A stretch of 64,000 bases of DNA from Bradyrhizobium mercantei (GCF_001982635.1 NZ_MKFI01000006.1:459689-523688), one strand, 5' to 3'. Shown: positions 1 through 9,701, counted from the first letter of the stretch. Made by a program: numbers and translations. The notes: generated by a model not told the origin, from the letters alone.

Positions 1-510
1 GTGACCGAGGCCGACACCGAGCACCGCATCGTCAAGGAACTGAATGCCGAGCCGGCGGCGCTGGAATATTCCCGCGCCGTCGGTCTCAGCGACAGCAAGC
101 TCGAACTGTTCTCCTTTGCCGCGCATCCGGTGCTGGTCCGGGTCGGCGGCGCCTATTACGCGCGGTCGATCCAGCGCACCAATCCGGACGGATCGCTGCA
201 ATTCTTCTGCGCCATCGACGAGGGCATGGTGCTGACGGTGGCGCGCGAGCGCGATCCGATCGACGTGACCAGCCGCCTGCTCAAGGAGCTGACCGAGGAT
301 CTCGGCGAGGTCTCGATGTTCATCGGCTTCGAATGCGTGCTGCGCCGGCTCGATGTCGAGCAGCGCCAGCTGTCGCGCGAGATGTCGGAGCTCTACCGCC
401 GCAACAAAGTGATTGGCTTTCAGACCTATGGCGAGCAGTATCGCTCGATGCATGTCAACCAGACGCTGACCGGCATCGCCATCGGCAAGCGGGCGATCGC
501 GCCGCAATGA
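1..510 (+). CDS. FIST C-terminal domain sensor protein (5' truncated)
   Basis: The frame is open from the first base of the window, so this is the C-terminal 169 residues of a longer protein. The first GTG is probably internal, since FIST proteins are usually about 370-400 residues. The text (for example VRVGGAYYARSIQ, MFIGFECVLRR, VIGFQTYGEQY) resembles the FIST_C part of FIST proteins, predicted cytosolic small-ligand sensors that signal to kinases or cyclases. Its TGA overlaps the ATG of the kinase downstream (ATGA at 507-510), which indicates translational coupling and a shared pathway. The ligand cannot be read from sequence. Confidence 0.8.
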   Translation: MTEADTEHRIVKELNAEPAALEYSRAVGLSDSKLELFSFAAHPVLVRVGGAYYARSIQRTNPDGSLQFFCAIDEGMVLTVARERDPIDVTSRLLKELTEDLGEVSMFIGFECVLRRLDVEQRQLSREMSELYRRNKVIGFQTYGEQYRSMHVNQTLTGIAIGKRAIAPQ

Positions 511-1880
511 CCGACAGCAAGACCACGCGCATTGCAGCCCTCGAACGCGAAGCCGAGAAGCTGCGCAAGATCAACGCCGCGCTGATGTCGCGCGTCGAAC
601 GGTCGACCGACCAGCAGCTCAACGCCTTTTCGCTGTTCGAGACCGCCATCGCGCTGGACCAGCAGGTGCGCGACCGCACCCAGCAGCTCAAGCAGGCGCT
701 GCAATCGCTGGAGAAGACCAACGGGCGCCTGCTGCAGGCCAAGCAGCAGGCCGAGGCGGCAAGCTCGCTGAAATCATCGGTGCTGGTTTCGGTGACCCAC
801 GACCTGCTGCAGCCGCTGAATGCGGCACGATTGACGCTGTCCGCACTGGCCGAAATGGCCGCCGAGCCCAAGAGCGTCGCGCTGACCGATCAGATCGACC
901 GCTCGCTGGCGACGCTGGAAGACATGCTGCGCACGCTGCTCGACATCTCGAAGCTCGATGCCGGCGTGCTGCGGCCCGAGTTCGGTCCGGTCGCGATCGC
1001 CGCGCTGTTCGAGGCGCTGGAGCAGGAATTTGTCGCGACCGCCGCCAAGCGCAATCTCGGCTTCCGGATCATGCCCTCGTCCGCGGTGGTACGCTCCGAT
1101 CCGCTGATGCTGCGCCGGATCCTGCAGAACCTCGTGGCCAATGCACTGCGCTACACCCAGCGCGGCAGCGTGCTGATGGGCTGCCGCCTCAGGGGCGACG
1201 ACGTCTGCATCGAGGTGCACGACACCGGGCCGGGCATCCCTGAAGCGCAGCGCGAGGCGATCTTCGTCGAATTCCAGCGCGGCGAGACCAGCGCCGGCGA
1301 CAAGGCCGGCATCGGGCTCGGCCTTTCCATCGTGCGCCGGTTTGCCGATTTGCTCGGCCATGACATCAGGCTGAATTCCCACGCCGGCAAGGGCTCGGTG
1401 TTCTCGGTCACCGTGCCGCGCACGCTCGATCCGGTCGCGATCCCGGTGCGCGAGCAGGCCAGCGTCGACTATCGCTATGGCGGCATGGAGGGCGCCAAGA
1501 TCCTGCTGATCGAGAACGATCTGTCGAGCGCCGAGGGGCTCGCCCATCTGCTGGAGAAATGGGGCTGCGACGTCGCGGTGACGATCTCCAAGACCGAGGC
1601 GCTCGAGCGCATCCATGCGCTGGACGGCATTCCCGACGCCATCATCGCCGACCTGCATCTCGACAATGGCGAGACCGGCATCCAGGCCGTCGACGTGATC
1701 CGCGGCGAGATCAACGCCAAGGTCCCGGCGATCATCGTGACCGCCGACTACTCGGCCAAGGCCGCCTCCGACGTCTCGGCGTTCGGCCATGAACTGCTGA
1801 AGAAGCCGATCAAGCCGGCCGAGATGCGCTCGCTGCTGTCGTTCCTGCTGGCGGCGGAGCAGTCCGGCGCGCGGCTATGA
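507..1880 (+). CDS. Hybrid sensor histidine kinase with C-terminal receiver
   Basis: A 457-residue cytosolic kinase with no membrane segment. An N-terminal coiled coil (about 8-85) leads to a HisKA helix with phospho-acceptor H98 in THDLLQPL, then a HATPase domain with an N-box near NLVANALRYT and G-boxes DTGPGIP and GIGLGLS. A receiver starts near residue 329 with candidate phospho-Asp D382 (IIADLHLD). The architecture resembles NahK/ErcS'-type kinases of pseudomonads. The start is the ATG overlapping the FIST stop; a longer in-frame extension back to 333 would lie inside the FIST gene and is rejected. Coupling to a FIST protein suggests FIST supplies the signal. The 3' end overlaps the convergent regulator by 6 bp. 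Confidence 0.9.
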   Translation: MTDSKTTRIAALEREAEKLRKINAALMSRVERSTDQQLNAFSLFETAIALDQQVRDRTQQLKQALQSLEKTNGRLLQAKQQAEAASSLKSSVLVSVTHDLLQPLNAARLTLSALAEMAAEPKSVALTDQIDRSLATLEDMLRTLLDISKLDAGVLRPEFGPVAIAALFEALEQEFVATAAKRNLGFRIMPSSAVVRSDPLMLRRILQNLVANALRYTQRGSVLMGCRLRGDDVCIEVHDTGPGIPEAQREAIFVEFQRGETSAGDKAGIGLGLSIVRRFADLLGHDIRLNSHAGKGSVFSVTVPRTLDPVAIPVREQASVDYRYGGMEGAKILLIENDLSSAEGLAHLLEKWGCDVAVTISKTEALERIHALDGIPDAIIADLHLDNGETGIQAVDVIRGEINAKVPAIIVTADYSAKAASDVSAFGHELLKKPIKPAEMRSLLSFLLAAEQSGARL

Positions 1881-2615
1881 TTCAGCGTTGTGCGACGAGG
1901 CCGTCACCGGCGCATGGTCCTGCTTGCCGAAATCGAGCTTCGACAGCGCGATGATGGCCTCGGTCCGGCTGCGCACGCCGAGCTTGCGCAGGATCTCCGA
2001 GACATGCACCTTCACGGTGGTGACCGAGATATCGAGCTCATAGGCGATGTGCTTGTTCTGCAAACCGTGGCAGATCATGTCGAGCACGCGAAGCTGCTGC
2101 GCGGTGAACTGGCCGAGCTGCTGAATCAGCTGCTTGGTCTCGGCCTGCGCCTTCCGTGCGGCGGCGGTATCACGGAAGCGCGTCGGCAGGCACACCGCGC
2201 CTTCGAGGATGCCGCGGAGCAGCCGCGCCAGCTCGACCTTCGGCGTCGACTTCGGGATATAGCCGGAGATGCCGAGCGAGATCGCGCCGCCGACGATCCG
2301 GGAATCGTCATGTGCCGACACGATCACCAGCGCACTGCGCGGCGCGGCGGCGCGCACCCGGTAGGCACCGAGCAGGCCCGTGGTTCCCGGCATCGACAGA
2401 TCGAGCAGGATCAGATCGAGCCCGTCGCGGGAGGCGATCACGTCAAGCGCGCCGTCGATCGAGGTCGCCTGCAACACCTCGGCATCGGGAAACTCGGCCC
2501 CGATCACGCCGATCAGGGCGGCGCGGAATAGCGGGTGATCCTCGACGATCAGCAGTCGAGGCGTACCCGCTCTATCGAGAGGCGGCTGGTCCGCCGGGGG
2601 CGCGGTCGTGGTCAA
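1875..2615 (-). CDS. NarL/FixJ-family response regulator with LuxR-type HTH
   Basis: A 246-residue regulator. Its receiver (about 19-135) has acidic residues in IVEDHP, phospho-Asp D72 in LILLDLSMPG and the switch Lys in YIPKS. A LuxR-type helix-turn-helix follows (about 178-235: FTAQQLRVLDMICHGLQNK, then TTVKVHVSEILRKL). It converges with the hybrid kinase and lies 120 bp downstream of a second, similar regulator, so the two are probably paralogues serving the same kinase. AgmR/ErbR regulators that control PQQ-dependent alcohol oxidation in pseudomonads have this domain order; a similar role is inferred from context only. Confidence 0.88.
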   Translation of the reverse strand: MTTTAPPADQPPLDRAGTPRLLIVEDHPLFRAALIGVIGAEFPDAEVLQATSIDGALDVIASRDGLDLILLDLSMPGTTGLLGAYRVRAAAPRSALVIVSAHDDSRIVGGAISLGISGYIPKSTPKVELARLLRGILEGAVCLPTRFRDTAAARKAQAETKQLIQQLGQFTAQQLRVLDMICHGLQNKHIAYELDISVTTVKVHVSEILRKLGVRSRTEAIIALSKLDFGKQDHAPVTASSHNAES

Positions 2616-2735
2616 TGCTGCGCCGTCCTCCCTCGGATGCTCGTGACAGCCATGATGCGCACGACGTTATCTCAAAGCTGACCCGCAGCCTATAGGTAGC
2701 ATCCCGGATGCGTTCGCCTCACAGCGCGGCAAGCC

Positions 2736-3416
2736 TTAAGGCGCCTTTTCCACCTTCGCGCCCGCGCTGGTCTCGAGGACCGGAAGCGGAATCTTGCCGA
2801 GCTCGATGATCGCCTTGTTGCGGCTGAACAGCTTCAGCTTGCGCAGGATCTCGGTGACATGCGCCTTCACAGTGGATTCCGCGAGCTTGAGTTCGGAGGC
2901 GATCTCGCGGTTCTGCAGGCCGCGGATGATCAGATGCAGCACGCGAATCTGCTGCGGCGTCAGCTTCTGGATCCGCTCGCGCAGCGTCCGCGCGGTCTCG
3001 GACTGGTCCAGTGCGCCGGCCGCGACGAAATCCCGCGGCGCCGAGACCGATCCGCTCAGCACCCGGGCGATCGCCTGCGACAGCTCGCCGAGCGAGGTCG
3101 ATTTCGGCAGATAGCCGACCGCGCCCATTTCCAGTGCCTCGCGGATGGTATGCTTGTCCTCTTCACTGGAGACGATGGCGATCGGCAGCCGCGGATATCG
3201 ATCCCGGATCTTCTGGAAGCCGGAGAAGCCGACCACGTCGGGCAGCAGCAGGTCGAGCAGCGCGAGATCGATGTTCGGTTCGCTGGCTAGGATGCCGAGC
3301 GCCCCCTTGATCGAGGTCGCCTCATAGATCCGGGCGTCGGGATGCGAGATGCGGATGGCGTTGCCAAGCGCCTCCCCGAACAGGGGGTGATCGTCGATGA
3401 TCAGGAACCCCATCAT
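2736..3416 (-). CDS. NarL/FixJ-family response regulator, co-directional with the PQQ dehydrogenase genes
   Basis: A 226-residue response regulator: receiver (about 3-120) with D8, D9, phospho-Asp D55 (LALLDLLLPD) and K in GYLPKS, then a LuxR HTH (about 155-212, LTPQQIRVLHLIIRGLQNR, STVKAHVTEILRKL). It begins 24 bp after the cytochrome-fused binding protein, in the same direction, so it is probably the last gene of the dehydrogenase operon. That fits a regulator acting on, or fed by, alcohol oxidation. It is clearly paralogous to the regulator at 1875-2615. Confidence 0.88.
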   Translation of the reverse strand: MMGFLIIDDHPLFGEALGNAIRISHPDARIYEATSIKGALGILASEPNIDLALLDLLLPDVVGFSGFQKIRDRYPRLPIAIVSSEEDKHTIREALEMGAVGYLPKSTSLGELSQAIARVLSGSVSAPRDFVAAGALDQSETARTLRERIQKLTPQQIRVLHLIIRGLQNREIASELKLAESTVKAHVTEILRKLKLFSRNKAIIELGKIPLPVLETSAGAKVEKAP

Positions 3417-3440
3417 GAGGACCCTCGCACTGCTATTCGG

Positions 3441-4631
3441 CTAGTTCGACCCGCCGGTGTCCTGCACGCTCTGCAGATAGGCATATACGTTTCTGAGCTC
3501 GTCGTCGCTGAAGACGTCCTTCCAGGCCGGCATGCCCTTGGCCGGCCGCCCGTCATGGACCGTCTTCCAGAAAGTCGATTCCATATCGTCAGCATAGCGC
3601 TTCTTTAGCAGCCTGAGATCGATCTTTCGCTCGGCCTGCACCGCGTCCGGGCCGTGGCAATGGGCGCAGGTTCCGTTGAACACTTCCCGCCCCGCCTTGG
3701 CATCCCCGGTGGTAGCGGCGGCGGTCTGGACCGGCTTGTCGGCCGCGGCCGCCTGCCCGACCGTGACCGGTTCGCTTGCCCCGACGGACGAGATGGTCGC
3801 CTGGCCGAATTTCACCGGGGCGCCGTTCGGCACGCCGTATTTGGCAAACAGCGCGGCAATGTCCGGCCCGAGCGACGGCAGCACGCCGTCGACCTCATCG
3901 CGCAGCGCGCTCGACGCCTTGGCGAAGCCGATCGCGGTCGCCCAGAGCAGGCCGTCGCCCTCGGTCGATACGATCTGGTACTTGTCGCCGTAGCTGGTCT
4001 TGTTGAGCCAACCCGCCACCGGCGCCCAGATGAACGCGATGTCGACCTTGCCCTGCTCGAGGGCCGTCATGCCCTCCTCCGGGCTGAGCACGGTGACCTT
4101 CTGGATATCGTCACGCATCGCCAGCAGGTTCTGCGGCGTCGACTGATATTGCACCGCAACCCGCAATCCCCTGAGATCGTCGATGCCGGCGAGCTTGCGA
4201 TTCCTGGCGCCGACCAGCGCGTAACCCTCATGGGCGATCGGCTTCGAGAAGATCACCGCCGGCCCCATGAAATCCTCGATCAAGGGCAGGCCGACCATGG
4301 CATCGCACTGCTTGCTCAGCAGCGTCTCCCGCACGGTGCGCTTACCGAAATAGGATTTGTACCAATTGGTGCTCACGGTGCGGCCGAGCTTCTCGGCCAC
4401 CGCCTGGCCGATCTCGAGATAGAGGCCGGGCTTGCCCGGTTCGTCGCTCGAGAACGGCAGGTTGGTCGGATCGGCGCAGAGCCGCAGCGGCAGTTTTGCG
4501 TCGTCCGCGCCGGCCGAGACGGCCGGCGCGAGCAGCGTGGCGGAGAGCAGCACGGTCCGGATCGCCTTTCCCAACTCCACGCGGCGCGCGGAGCTGGGCA
4601 CTTCATTCGAGTTGATACGGGACACGGACAA
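3441..4631 (-). CDS. XoxJ/MoxJ-like periplasmic binding protein fused to cytochrome c
   Basis: A 396-residue exported protein. After a signal sequence (hydrophobic stretch ending AVSAGA) comes a family-3 solute-binding fold (about 45-290: LPLRLCADPTNLPFSS, CDAMVGLP, VDIAFIWAP), the type of quinoprotein-associated binding proteins (MoxJ/XoxJ). A low-complexity linker joins it to a class I cytochrome c with CAHCH at 322-326 and a candidate Met ligand at 367 (KGMPAW). No ATG suits; the start chosen is a TTG at 4631, five bases after GAGGAGG, and a GTG at 4625 is the alternative. It lies 22 bp behind the PQQ dehydrogenase. In methanol dehydrogenase clusters XoxJ/MoxJ and the cytochrome acceptor XoxG/MxaG are separate genes; here one polypeptide appears to carry both. 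Confidence 0.87.
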   Translation of the reverse strand: MSVSRINSNEVPSSARRVELGKAIRTVLLSATLLAPAVSAGADDAKLPLRLCADPTNLPFSSDEPGKPGLYLEIGQAVAEKLGRTVSTNWYKSYFGKRTVRETLLSKQCDAMVGLPLIEDFMGPAVIFSKPIAHEGYALVGARNRKLAGIDDLRGLRVAVQYQSTPQNLLAMRDDIQKVTVLSPEEGMTALEQGKVDIAFIWAPVAGWLNKTSYGDKYQIVSTEGDGLLWATAIGFAKASSALRDEVDGVLPSLGPDIAALFAKYGVPNGAPVKFGQATISSVGASEPVTVGQAAAADKPVQTAAATTGDAKAGREVFNGTCAHCHGPDAVQAERKIDLRLLKKRYADDMESTFWKTVHDGRPAKGMPAWKDVFSDDELRNVYAYLQSVQDTGGSN

Positions 4632-4653
4632 TGCTGCCTCCTCGTGAGGATCG

Positions 4654-6369
4654 TTACTGCAGGGCGAACACGAACAGCGAGCCGCCTTCGGGCGCCGCAG
4701 CAACCATCTTCTTGCCGATGTCACCGAGGAAGGCCGGCAGCGCCGCGGTACGTCCGACCACGATCGCGACATACTGCTTGCCGTCGACCGAATAGGTCAC
4801 CGGACCCGCGCCGATGCCGCTGCCGAGGTTCTTGCTCCACAGCACCTTGCCGTTCTTGGCGTCGATGGCGCGGAAGTCGCCATGCAGATTGCCTGAAAAC
4901 ACCAGATTGCCGCCGGTGGTCAGCGTGCCGCCGTTGAAGGGCAGGTCTTCCTTGATGCTCCACACCTTCTTGTTGGCCACGGGATCCCAGGCCACGAGCT
5001 CGCCGAGGAAACCGCCGGGGCCCGGCTTGGTCGGGAATTCGGCGCCGAGATAGAACACGCCGCGCTTGTAGTTCACGTCGGAGACCGACCAGTCCATGCA
5101 GACGTTGTTGCTCGGGATGTAGACGAGGCCGGTCCCAGGGTTGAACGACATCGGCTGCCAGTTCTTGCCGCCGATCAGGTTCGGGCAGATGTCCTTGGCG
5201 GGGTGGCCGGGGCCGGGACGCTTGTCCGGATCCTCTTCCGCCCGCATCGTGTTGATGTCCCACTTCTTGGCCCAGTTGGCGAAGACGTATTTCTCGGCCG
5301 AGATCAGCTTGCCGGTCTCGCGGTTGGCCACGAAGAAGAAGCCGTTGCGGTCCGCCTTCATCAGGACCGGCGTCTCGGCGCCCTTGATCTTGAGGTCGGC
5401 GAGCAGCAGTTCGTTGACGCCGTCATAGTCCCAGGCGTCGGCCGGCGTGCCCTGGATGTGCCACTTGATCTTGCCGGTGTTGGGATCGATCGCCAGCGTC
5501 GAGGCGGTGTAGAGGTTGGTCAGCTTGCCGAAATTGCCGTCGCCGGTGGAGCGCACCGCGGTATTCCACGGTCCCGGATTGCTGGTACCCCAGTAGACCG
5601 TGTCGGTCTTGGCATCGTAGGAGCCGACCAGCCAGGCGGCGCCGCCGCCATGCAGCCCGGTGTCGCCCTTCCAGGTGTCGCTGCCGGGCTCGCCCGGCGC
5701 CGGCACCGTGTAGGTCTGCCACAGCAGCTTGCCGTCCTTGAGCGAGAACGCCTGCAACGAGCCGCGGACGCCGTATTCGCCGCCGCCGAAGCCGGTGATC
5801 ACCTTGTCGCGAACGACGAGCGGCGGCGAGGTGATGACCGAGCCCTGCTTGTAGTCGACGACGGTCGAGGTCCAGAGCTCCTTGCCGGTTTCGGCGTCGA
5901 GCGCGGTCAGCTTGCCGTCGAGCCGGCCGACGAAGATCTTGCCGTCGGCATAGGATACGCCGCGATTGTTGACGTCGCAGCAGGCATACTGAAGCACGTC
6001 ATCCGGAATGTCCGGCTGCCACGTCCATTTGCGCGCGCCGGTCGCGGCATCGATCGCATAGACGTATTTCGGACCCCACGACGTCGACACATAGAGGTTC
6101 TTGCCGATCACGACCGGCGACGATTCGTTGGAGCGCAGCGAGGCCAGCGACAGCGAATAGACCAGCTGCAGCTTGCCGGCGTTCTCGGAATTGATCTGCT
6201 TCAACGGGCTGAAGCGCGTGTTGCCGTAATCGTGGCCGGCGATCGCCCATCCGTTCGGATCGGACACCGCCTTCGCGACGGAGTCATTGGCTTTCGACGC
6301 ACCAATGCCTGCCATGACGATGGCGACCAGCGACACGCCGGCAAAGAAAATCCCGCTCCTCAGCTTCAT
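4654..6369 (-). CDS. PQQ-dependent alcohol dehydrogenase, XoxF/PedH-like with lanthanide-type metal site
   Basis: A 571-residue periplasmic quinoprotein with a signal peptide (about 1-27) and an eight-bladed propeller with repeated W-motifs such as DAATGARKW. The adjacent cysteines that contact PQQ are C130-C131. Metal and active-site residues can be placed by motif: E198 (GGEYGVRG), N264 (GTSNPGPW), catalytic D314 and the extra D316 (AWDYDG). Calcium enzymes of the MxaF type have Ala at the last position; Asp there marks lanthanide-dependent XoxF, ExaF and PedH enzymes. At 571 residues it is a little short for XoxF, so PedH/ExaF-like is possible and the substrate may be methanol or a longer alcohol. 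The Shine-Dalgarno GGAGG sits just upstream of the ATG. Confidence 0.9.
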   Translation of the reverse strand: MKLRSGIFFAGVSLVAIVMAGIGASKANDSVAKAVSDPNGWAIAGHDYGNTRFSPLKQINSENAGKLQLVYSLSLASLRSNESSPVVIGKNLYVSTSWGPKYVYAIDAATGARKWTWQPDIPDDVLQYACCDVNNRGVSYADGKIFVGRLDGKLTALDAETGKELWTSTVVDYKQGSVITSPPLVVRDKVITGFGGGEYGVRGSLQAFSLKDGKLLWQTYTVPAPGEPGSDTWKGDTGLHGGGAAWLVGSYDAKTDTVYWGTSNPGPWNTAVRSTGDGNFGKLTNLYTASTLAIDPNTGKIKWHIQGTPADAWDYDGVNELLLADLKIKGAETPVLMKADRNGFFFVANRETGKLISAEKYVFANWAKKWDINTMRAEEDPDKRPGPGHPAKDICPNLIGGKNWQPMSFNPGTGLVYIPSNNVCMDWSVSDVNYKRGVFYLGAEFPTKPGPGGFLGELVAWDPVANKKVWSIKEDLPFNGGTLTTGGNLVFSGNLHGDFRAIDAKNGKVLWSKNLGSGIGAGPVTYSVDGKQYVAIVVGRTAALPAFLGDIGKKMVAAAPEGGSLFVFALQ

Positions 6370-6772
6370 TGGCTTCCTCCAATATGGTTTCGTTGCCGCG
6401 ATGGATGCATCGCGCGCGCGTCTCTCGACCCAATTTCGTGAACCAGCGATCTTCGTCGCTGCGTCGGCGGTGAAAATGACAGCAACGCTTTTGCGTCGTT
6501 ATAGGCGGAAGGTAGTAGCGTCCGCGGCGGCGGTTTTGATGCGCCGCAAGCGCGATGCGACTGCCGAAAATCGCTTGCGCCGCCGGGTCATTTCATCGCG
6601 CCGGAGCGCGCCGAAAGCAGCTTGCAAATTGCCCCTTGAACGGCTGCCTGCTAGGATCGCAGGCACTGCCCGGCGCCTTCGTGACGGGGCCGCGACTACG
6701 ACTTTGATCGCGGTTACGACCCCCATGAAGCGTGGTCTACTGGGCCCATAACGAAGCTATTGGGAGAAACGC
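6370..6772. other. Divergent intergenic region between the PQQ dehydrogenase and coxS
   Basis: 403 bases separate the two divergent operons. The region holds the GGAGG ribosome site of the dehydrogenase at its left edge, a perfect 7-bp inverted repeat (6397-6414) near that end, and GGGAGA at 6762-6767 serving the GTG of coxS. I see no convincing sigma-70 promoter. Open frames here on both strands are Arg/Ala-rich, lack ribosome sites and resemble no family. Confidence 0.5.
6397..6414. promoter_or_regulatory. Candidate operator: inverted repeat upstream of the PQQ dehydrogenase
   Basis: CGCGATG, four bases, CATCGCG: perfect 7-bp arms starting 28 bases upstream of the dehydrogenase ATG. It could be a binding site or an mRNA leader hairpin. 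A chance palindrome is possible at this GC content. Confidence 0.3.
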
Positions 6773-7258
<486 letters not shown>

Positions 7259-7348
7259 CGCGCCACGCAACGCATACGATCAAGCTCATCACCGCCGATC
7301 TCGATGGAAACGGCGGCAAATCGAATCTCCGGTCGGGAGGACTAGACA

Positions 7349-9688
7349 ATGGGTGTTGAAGGAATTGGCGCACGTGTCGTGCGCAAGGAAGATCGCCGGT
7401 TCATCACCGGACAAGGACGTTACGTCGACGACGTCAAAATGGTCGGCATGAGCTACGCTCACTTCATCCGCAGCCCGCATGCACATGCCAAGGTCAAGGG
7501 CATCGATTCAGCCGAGGCCATGAAGATGCCCGGCGTGATCGCGGTGCTGACCGGACAGCAGATCGTCGATGACAAGGTCGGCAATCTGATCTGCGGCTGG
7601 GCGATCACCTCGAAGGACGGTTCGCCGATGAAAATGGGCGCGTGGCCGGCGATGGCGCCGGAGACCGTGCGCTTCGTCGGACAGGCGGTCGCGGTCGTGA
7701 TCGCCGAGACCAAGAACCAGGCCAAGGACGCGGCGGAAGCCGTCGTCGTCGATTATGAAGAACTCCCCGCGGCGGCCGACATCAAGGCCGCGATCAAGCC
7801 GGGCGCGCCGCAGCTGCATCCCGAAGCCCCCGGCAATATCGTCTATGACTGGCACATCGGCGACGAAGCCGCGGTCAAGGATGCGTTCAGCAAGGCAGCC
7901 AACGTGGTGACGCTCGATCTCACCAACAACCGCCTGGTGCCGAATGCGATGGAGCCGCGCGCGGCGATCGCGCATTACGACCAGGCCGAAGAGCACTACA
8001 CGCTCTACACCACGTCGCAGAACCCGCACGTCGCCCGCCTCGTGCTGTCGGCGTTCTACAACATCGCGCCCGAGCACAAGCTGCGCGTGATCGCGCCCGA
8101 CGTCGGCGGCGGCTTCGGTTCCAAGATCTACATCTATCCGGAAGAGATGGTGGCGCTGTGGGCCTCCAAGAAGGTCAATCGTCCGGTGAAGTGGACCGGC
8201 GACCGCACGGAAGCCTTCCTGACCGACGCGCATGGCCGCGACCATGTCTCGAAGGCGGAGATGGCGTTCGACAAGGACAACAAGATCCTCGGCCTGCGGG
8301 TGAAGACCCACGCCAATTTCGGCGCCTATATGTCGCTGTTCTCCTCGGCGGTGCCGACCTATCTCTATGCGACGCTGCTGTCGGGCCAGTATGTGATCCC
8401 GGCGATCTATGCCGAGGTGATCGGCGTCTACACCAACACCACGCCGGTCGACGCCTATCGCGGCGCCGGCCGACCGGAGGCAAGCTACCTCGTCGAGCGG
8501 ATGATGGAGTCGGCGGCGCGGCAGTTGAAGGTCGATCCGGCCGAGCTGCGCAAGAAGAACTTCATCACCGCGTTCCCGTATCAGACGCCGGTCATCATGG
8601 CGTATGACGTCGGTGACTTCCACGCCTCGATCGACGCCGCGATGAAGGCGATCGACTATGCCGGCTTCCCGGCTCGCAAGGCCAAGGCGAAAGCCGACGG
8701 CAAGCTGCGCGGCATCGGCTTCTCCTGCTACATCGAGGCCTGCGGCATCGCGCCGTCGAAGGCGGTCGGCAGTCTCGGCGCCGGCGTCGGCCTGTGGGAG
8801 TCAGCGGAGATCCGCGTCAACCCGGTCGGCACCATCGAGGTGCTTACCGGCTCGCACAGCCACGGCCAGGGCCACGAAACGACGTTCTGCCAGATCATCG
8901 CCGAGCGGCTCGGCGTGCCGATCAGCCAGGTCTCGATCGTCCATGGCGATACCGACAAGGTGCAGTTCGGCATGGGCACCTACGGCTCGCGTTCGCTCGC
9001 GGTCGGCGGCACGGCGATCGTGAAGGCGATGGAGAAGGTCGAGGCCAAGGCCAAGAAGATCGCGGCGCATGCGCTCGAGGCATCCGAGAGCGACATCGTG
9101 ATCGAGAACGGCGAGTTCAAGGTCACCGGCACCGACAAGTCGATCGCGCTGCCGATGGTCGCGCTCGCCGCCTACACCGCGCACAACCTGCCTGAAGGCA
9201 TGGAGCCCGGGTTGAAGGAGACGGCGTTCTACGACCCGACCAACTTCACCTTCCCGGCCGGCGCCTATATCTGCGAGCTCGAGGTCGATCCCGGCACCGG
9301 CAAGACCTCCTTCGTCAACTTCGTCGCGGCGGACGACTTCGGTCGGCTGATCAACCCGATGATTGTCGAGGGCCAGGTTCATGGCGGCCTCGCCCAGGGC
9401 ATCGGTCAGGCACTGCTCGAAGGCGCGGTCTATGACGGCACCGGTCAGCTCGTGACCGCGTCCTTCATGGACTACTCCATGCCAAGGGCCGACGACCTGC
9501 CGTCGTTCCAGCTCTCCCACACCACGACGCTGTGTCCGGGCAACCCGCTCGGCGTCAAGGGCTGCGGCGAGGCCGGCGCGATCGGCGCCTCTGCTGCCGT
9601 GATCAACGCGATCACGGACGCCATCGGCAACAACAAGCTGGAAATGCCTGCGACGCCCGATCGCGTCTGGCACGCCATTCACGGTTGA
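7349..9688 (+). CDS. coxL: Form II CO dehydrogenase-like large subunit (molybdopterin-binding)
   Basis: A 779-residue catalytic subunit of the xanthine oxidase family that would bind molybdopterin cytosine dinucleotide. The active-site loop reads AYRGAGR at residues 369-375, the form II signature; bona fide form I CO dehydrogenases have AYXCSFR with a catalytic Cys. The conserved catalytic Glu is E741 (GCGEAGAIGA). Gene order S-L-M is also typical of form II. Form II enzymes oxidise CO poorly or have other substrates (aldehydes, purines, aromatic compounds), so the substrate is open. It starts at an ATG behind GGGAGGA. Confidence 0.92.
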   Translation: MGVEGIGARVVRKEDRRFITGQGRYVDDVKMVGMSYAHFIRSPHAHAKVKGIDSAEAMKMPGVIAVLTGQQIVDDKVGNLICGWAITSKDGSPMKMGAWPAMAPETVRFVGQAVAVVIAETKNQAKDAAEAVVVDYEELPAAADIKAAIKPGAPQLHPEAPGNIVYDWHIGDEAAVKDAFSKAANVVTLDLTNNRLVPNAMEPRAAIAHYDQAEEHYTLYTTSQNPHVARLVLSAFYNIAPEHKLRVIAPDVGGGFGSKIYIYPEEMVALWASKKVNRPVKWTGDRTEAFLTDAHGRDHVSKAEMAFDKDNKILGLRVKTHANFGAYMSLFSSAVPTYLYATLLSGQYVIPAIYAEVIGVYTNTTPVDAYRGAGRPEASYLVERMMESAARQLKVDPAELRKKNFITAFPYQTPVIMAYDVGDFHASIDAAMKAIDYAGFPARKAKAKADGKLRGIGFSCYIEACGIAPSKAVGSLGAGVGLWESAEIRVNPVGTIEVLTGSHSHGQGHETTFCQIIAERLGVPISQVSIVHGDTDKVQFGMGTYGSRSLAVGGTAIVKAMEKVEAKAKKIAAHALEASESDIVIENGEFKVTGTDKSIALPMVALAAYTAHNLPEGMEPGLKETAFYDPTNFTFPAGAYICELEVDPGTGKTSFVNFVAADDFGRLINPMIVEGQVHGGLAQGIGQALLEGAVYDGTGQLVTASFMDYSMPRADDLPSFQLSHTTTLCPGNPLGVKGCGEAGAIGASAAVINAITDAIGNNKLEMPATPDRVWHAIHG

Positions 9689-9701
9689 GGGAGGAAGAGC
9701 C

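Noticed and set aside
333..506. N-terminal extension of the hybrid kinase
   Set aside because: It overlaps the FIST gene in another frame; ATG 507 overlaps the FIST stop and gives a normal kinase start.
5203..6441. 412-codon plus-strand frame opposite the PQQ dehydrogenase
   Set aside because: Shadow frame; the minus-strand protein carries all family motifs.
6287..6751. 154-codon frame in the gap before coxS
   Set aside because: Arg/Ala-rich, begins inside the dehydrogenase gene, no ribosome site, no recognisable domain.
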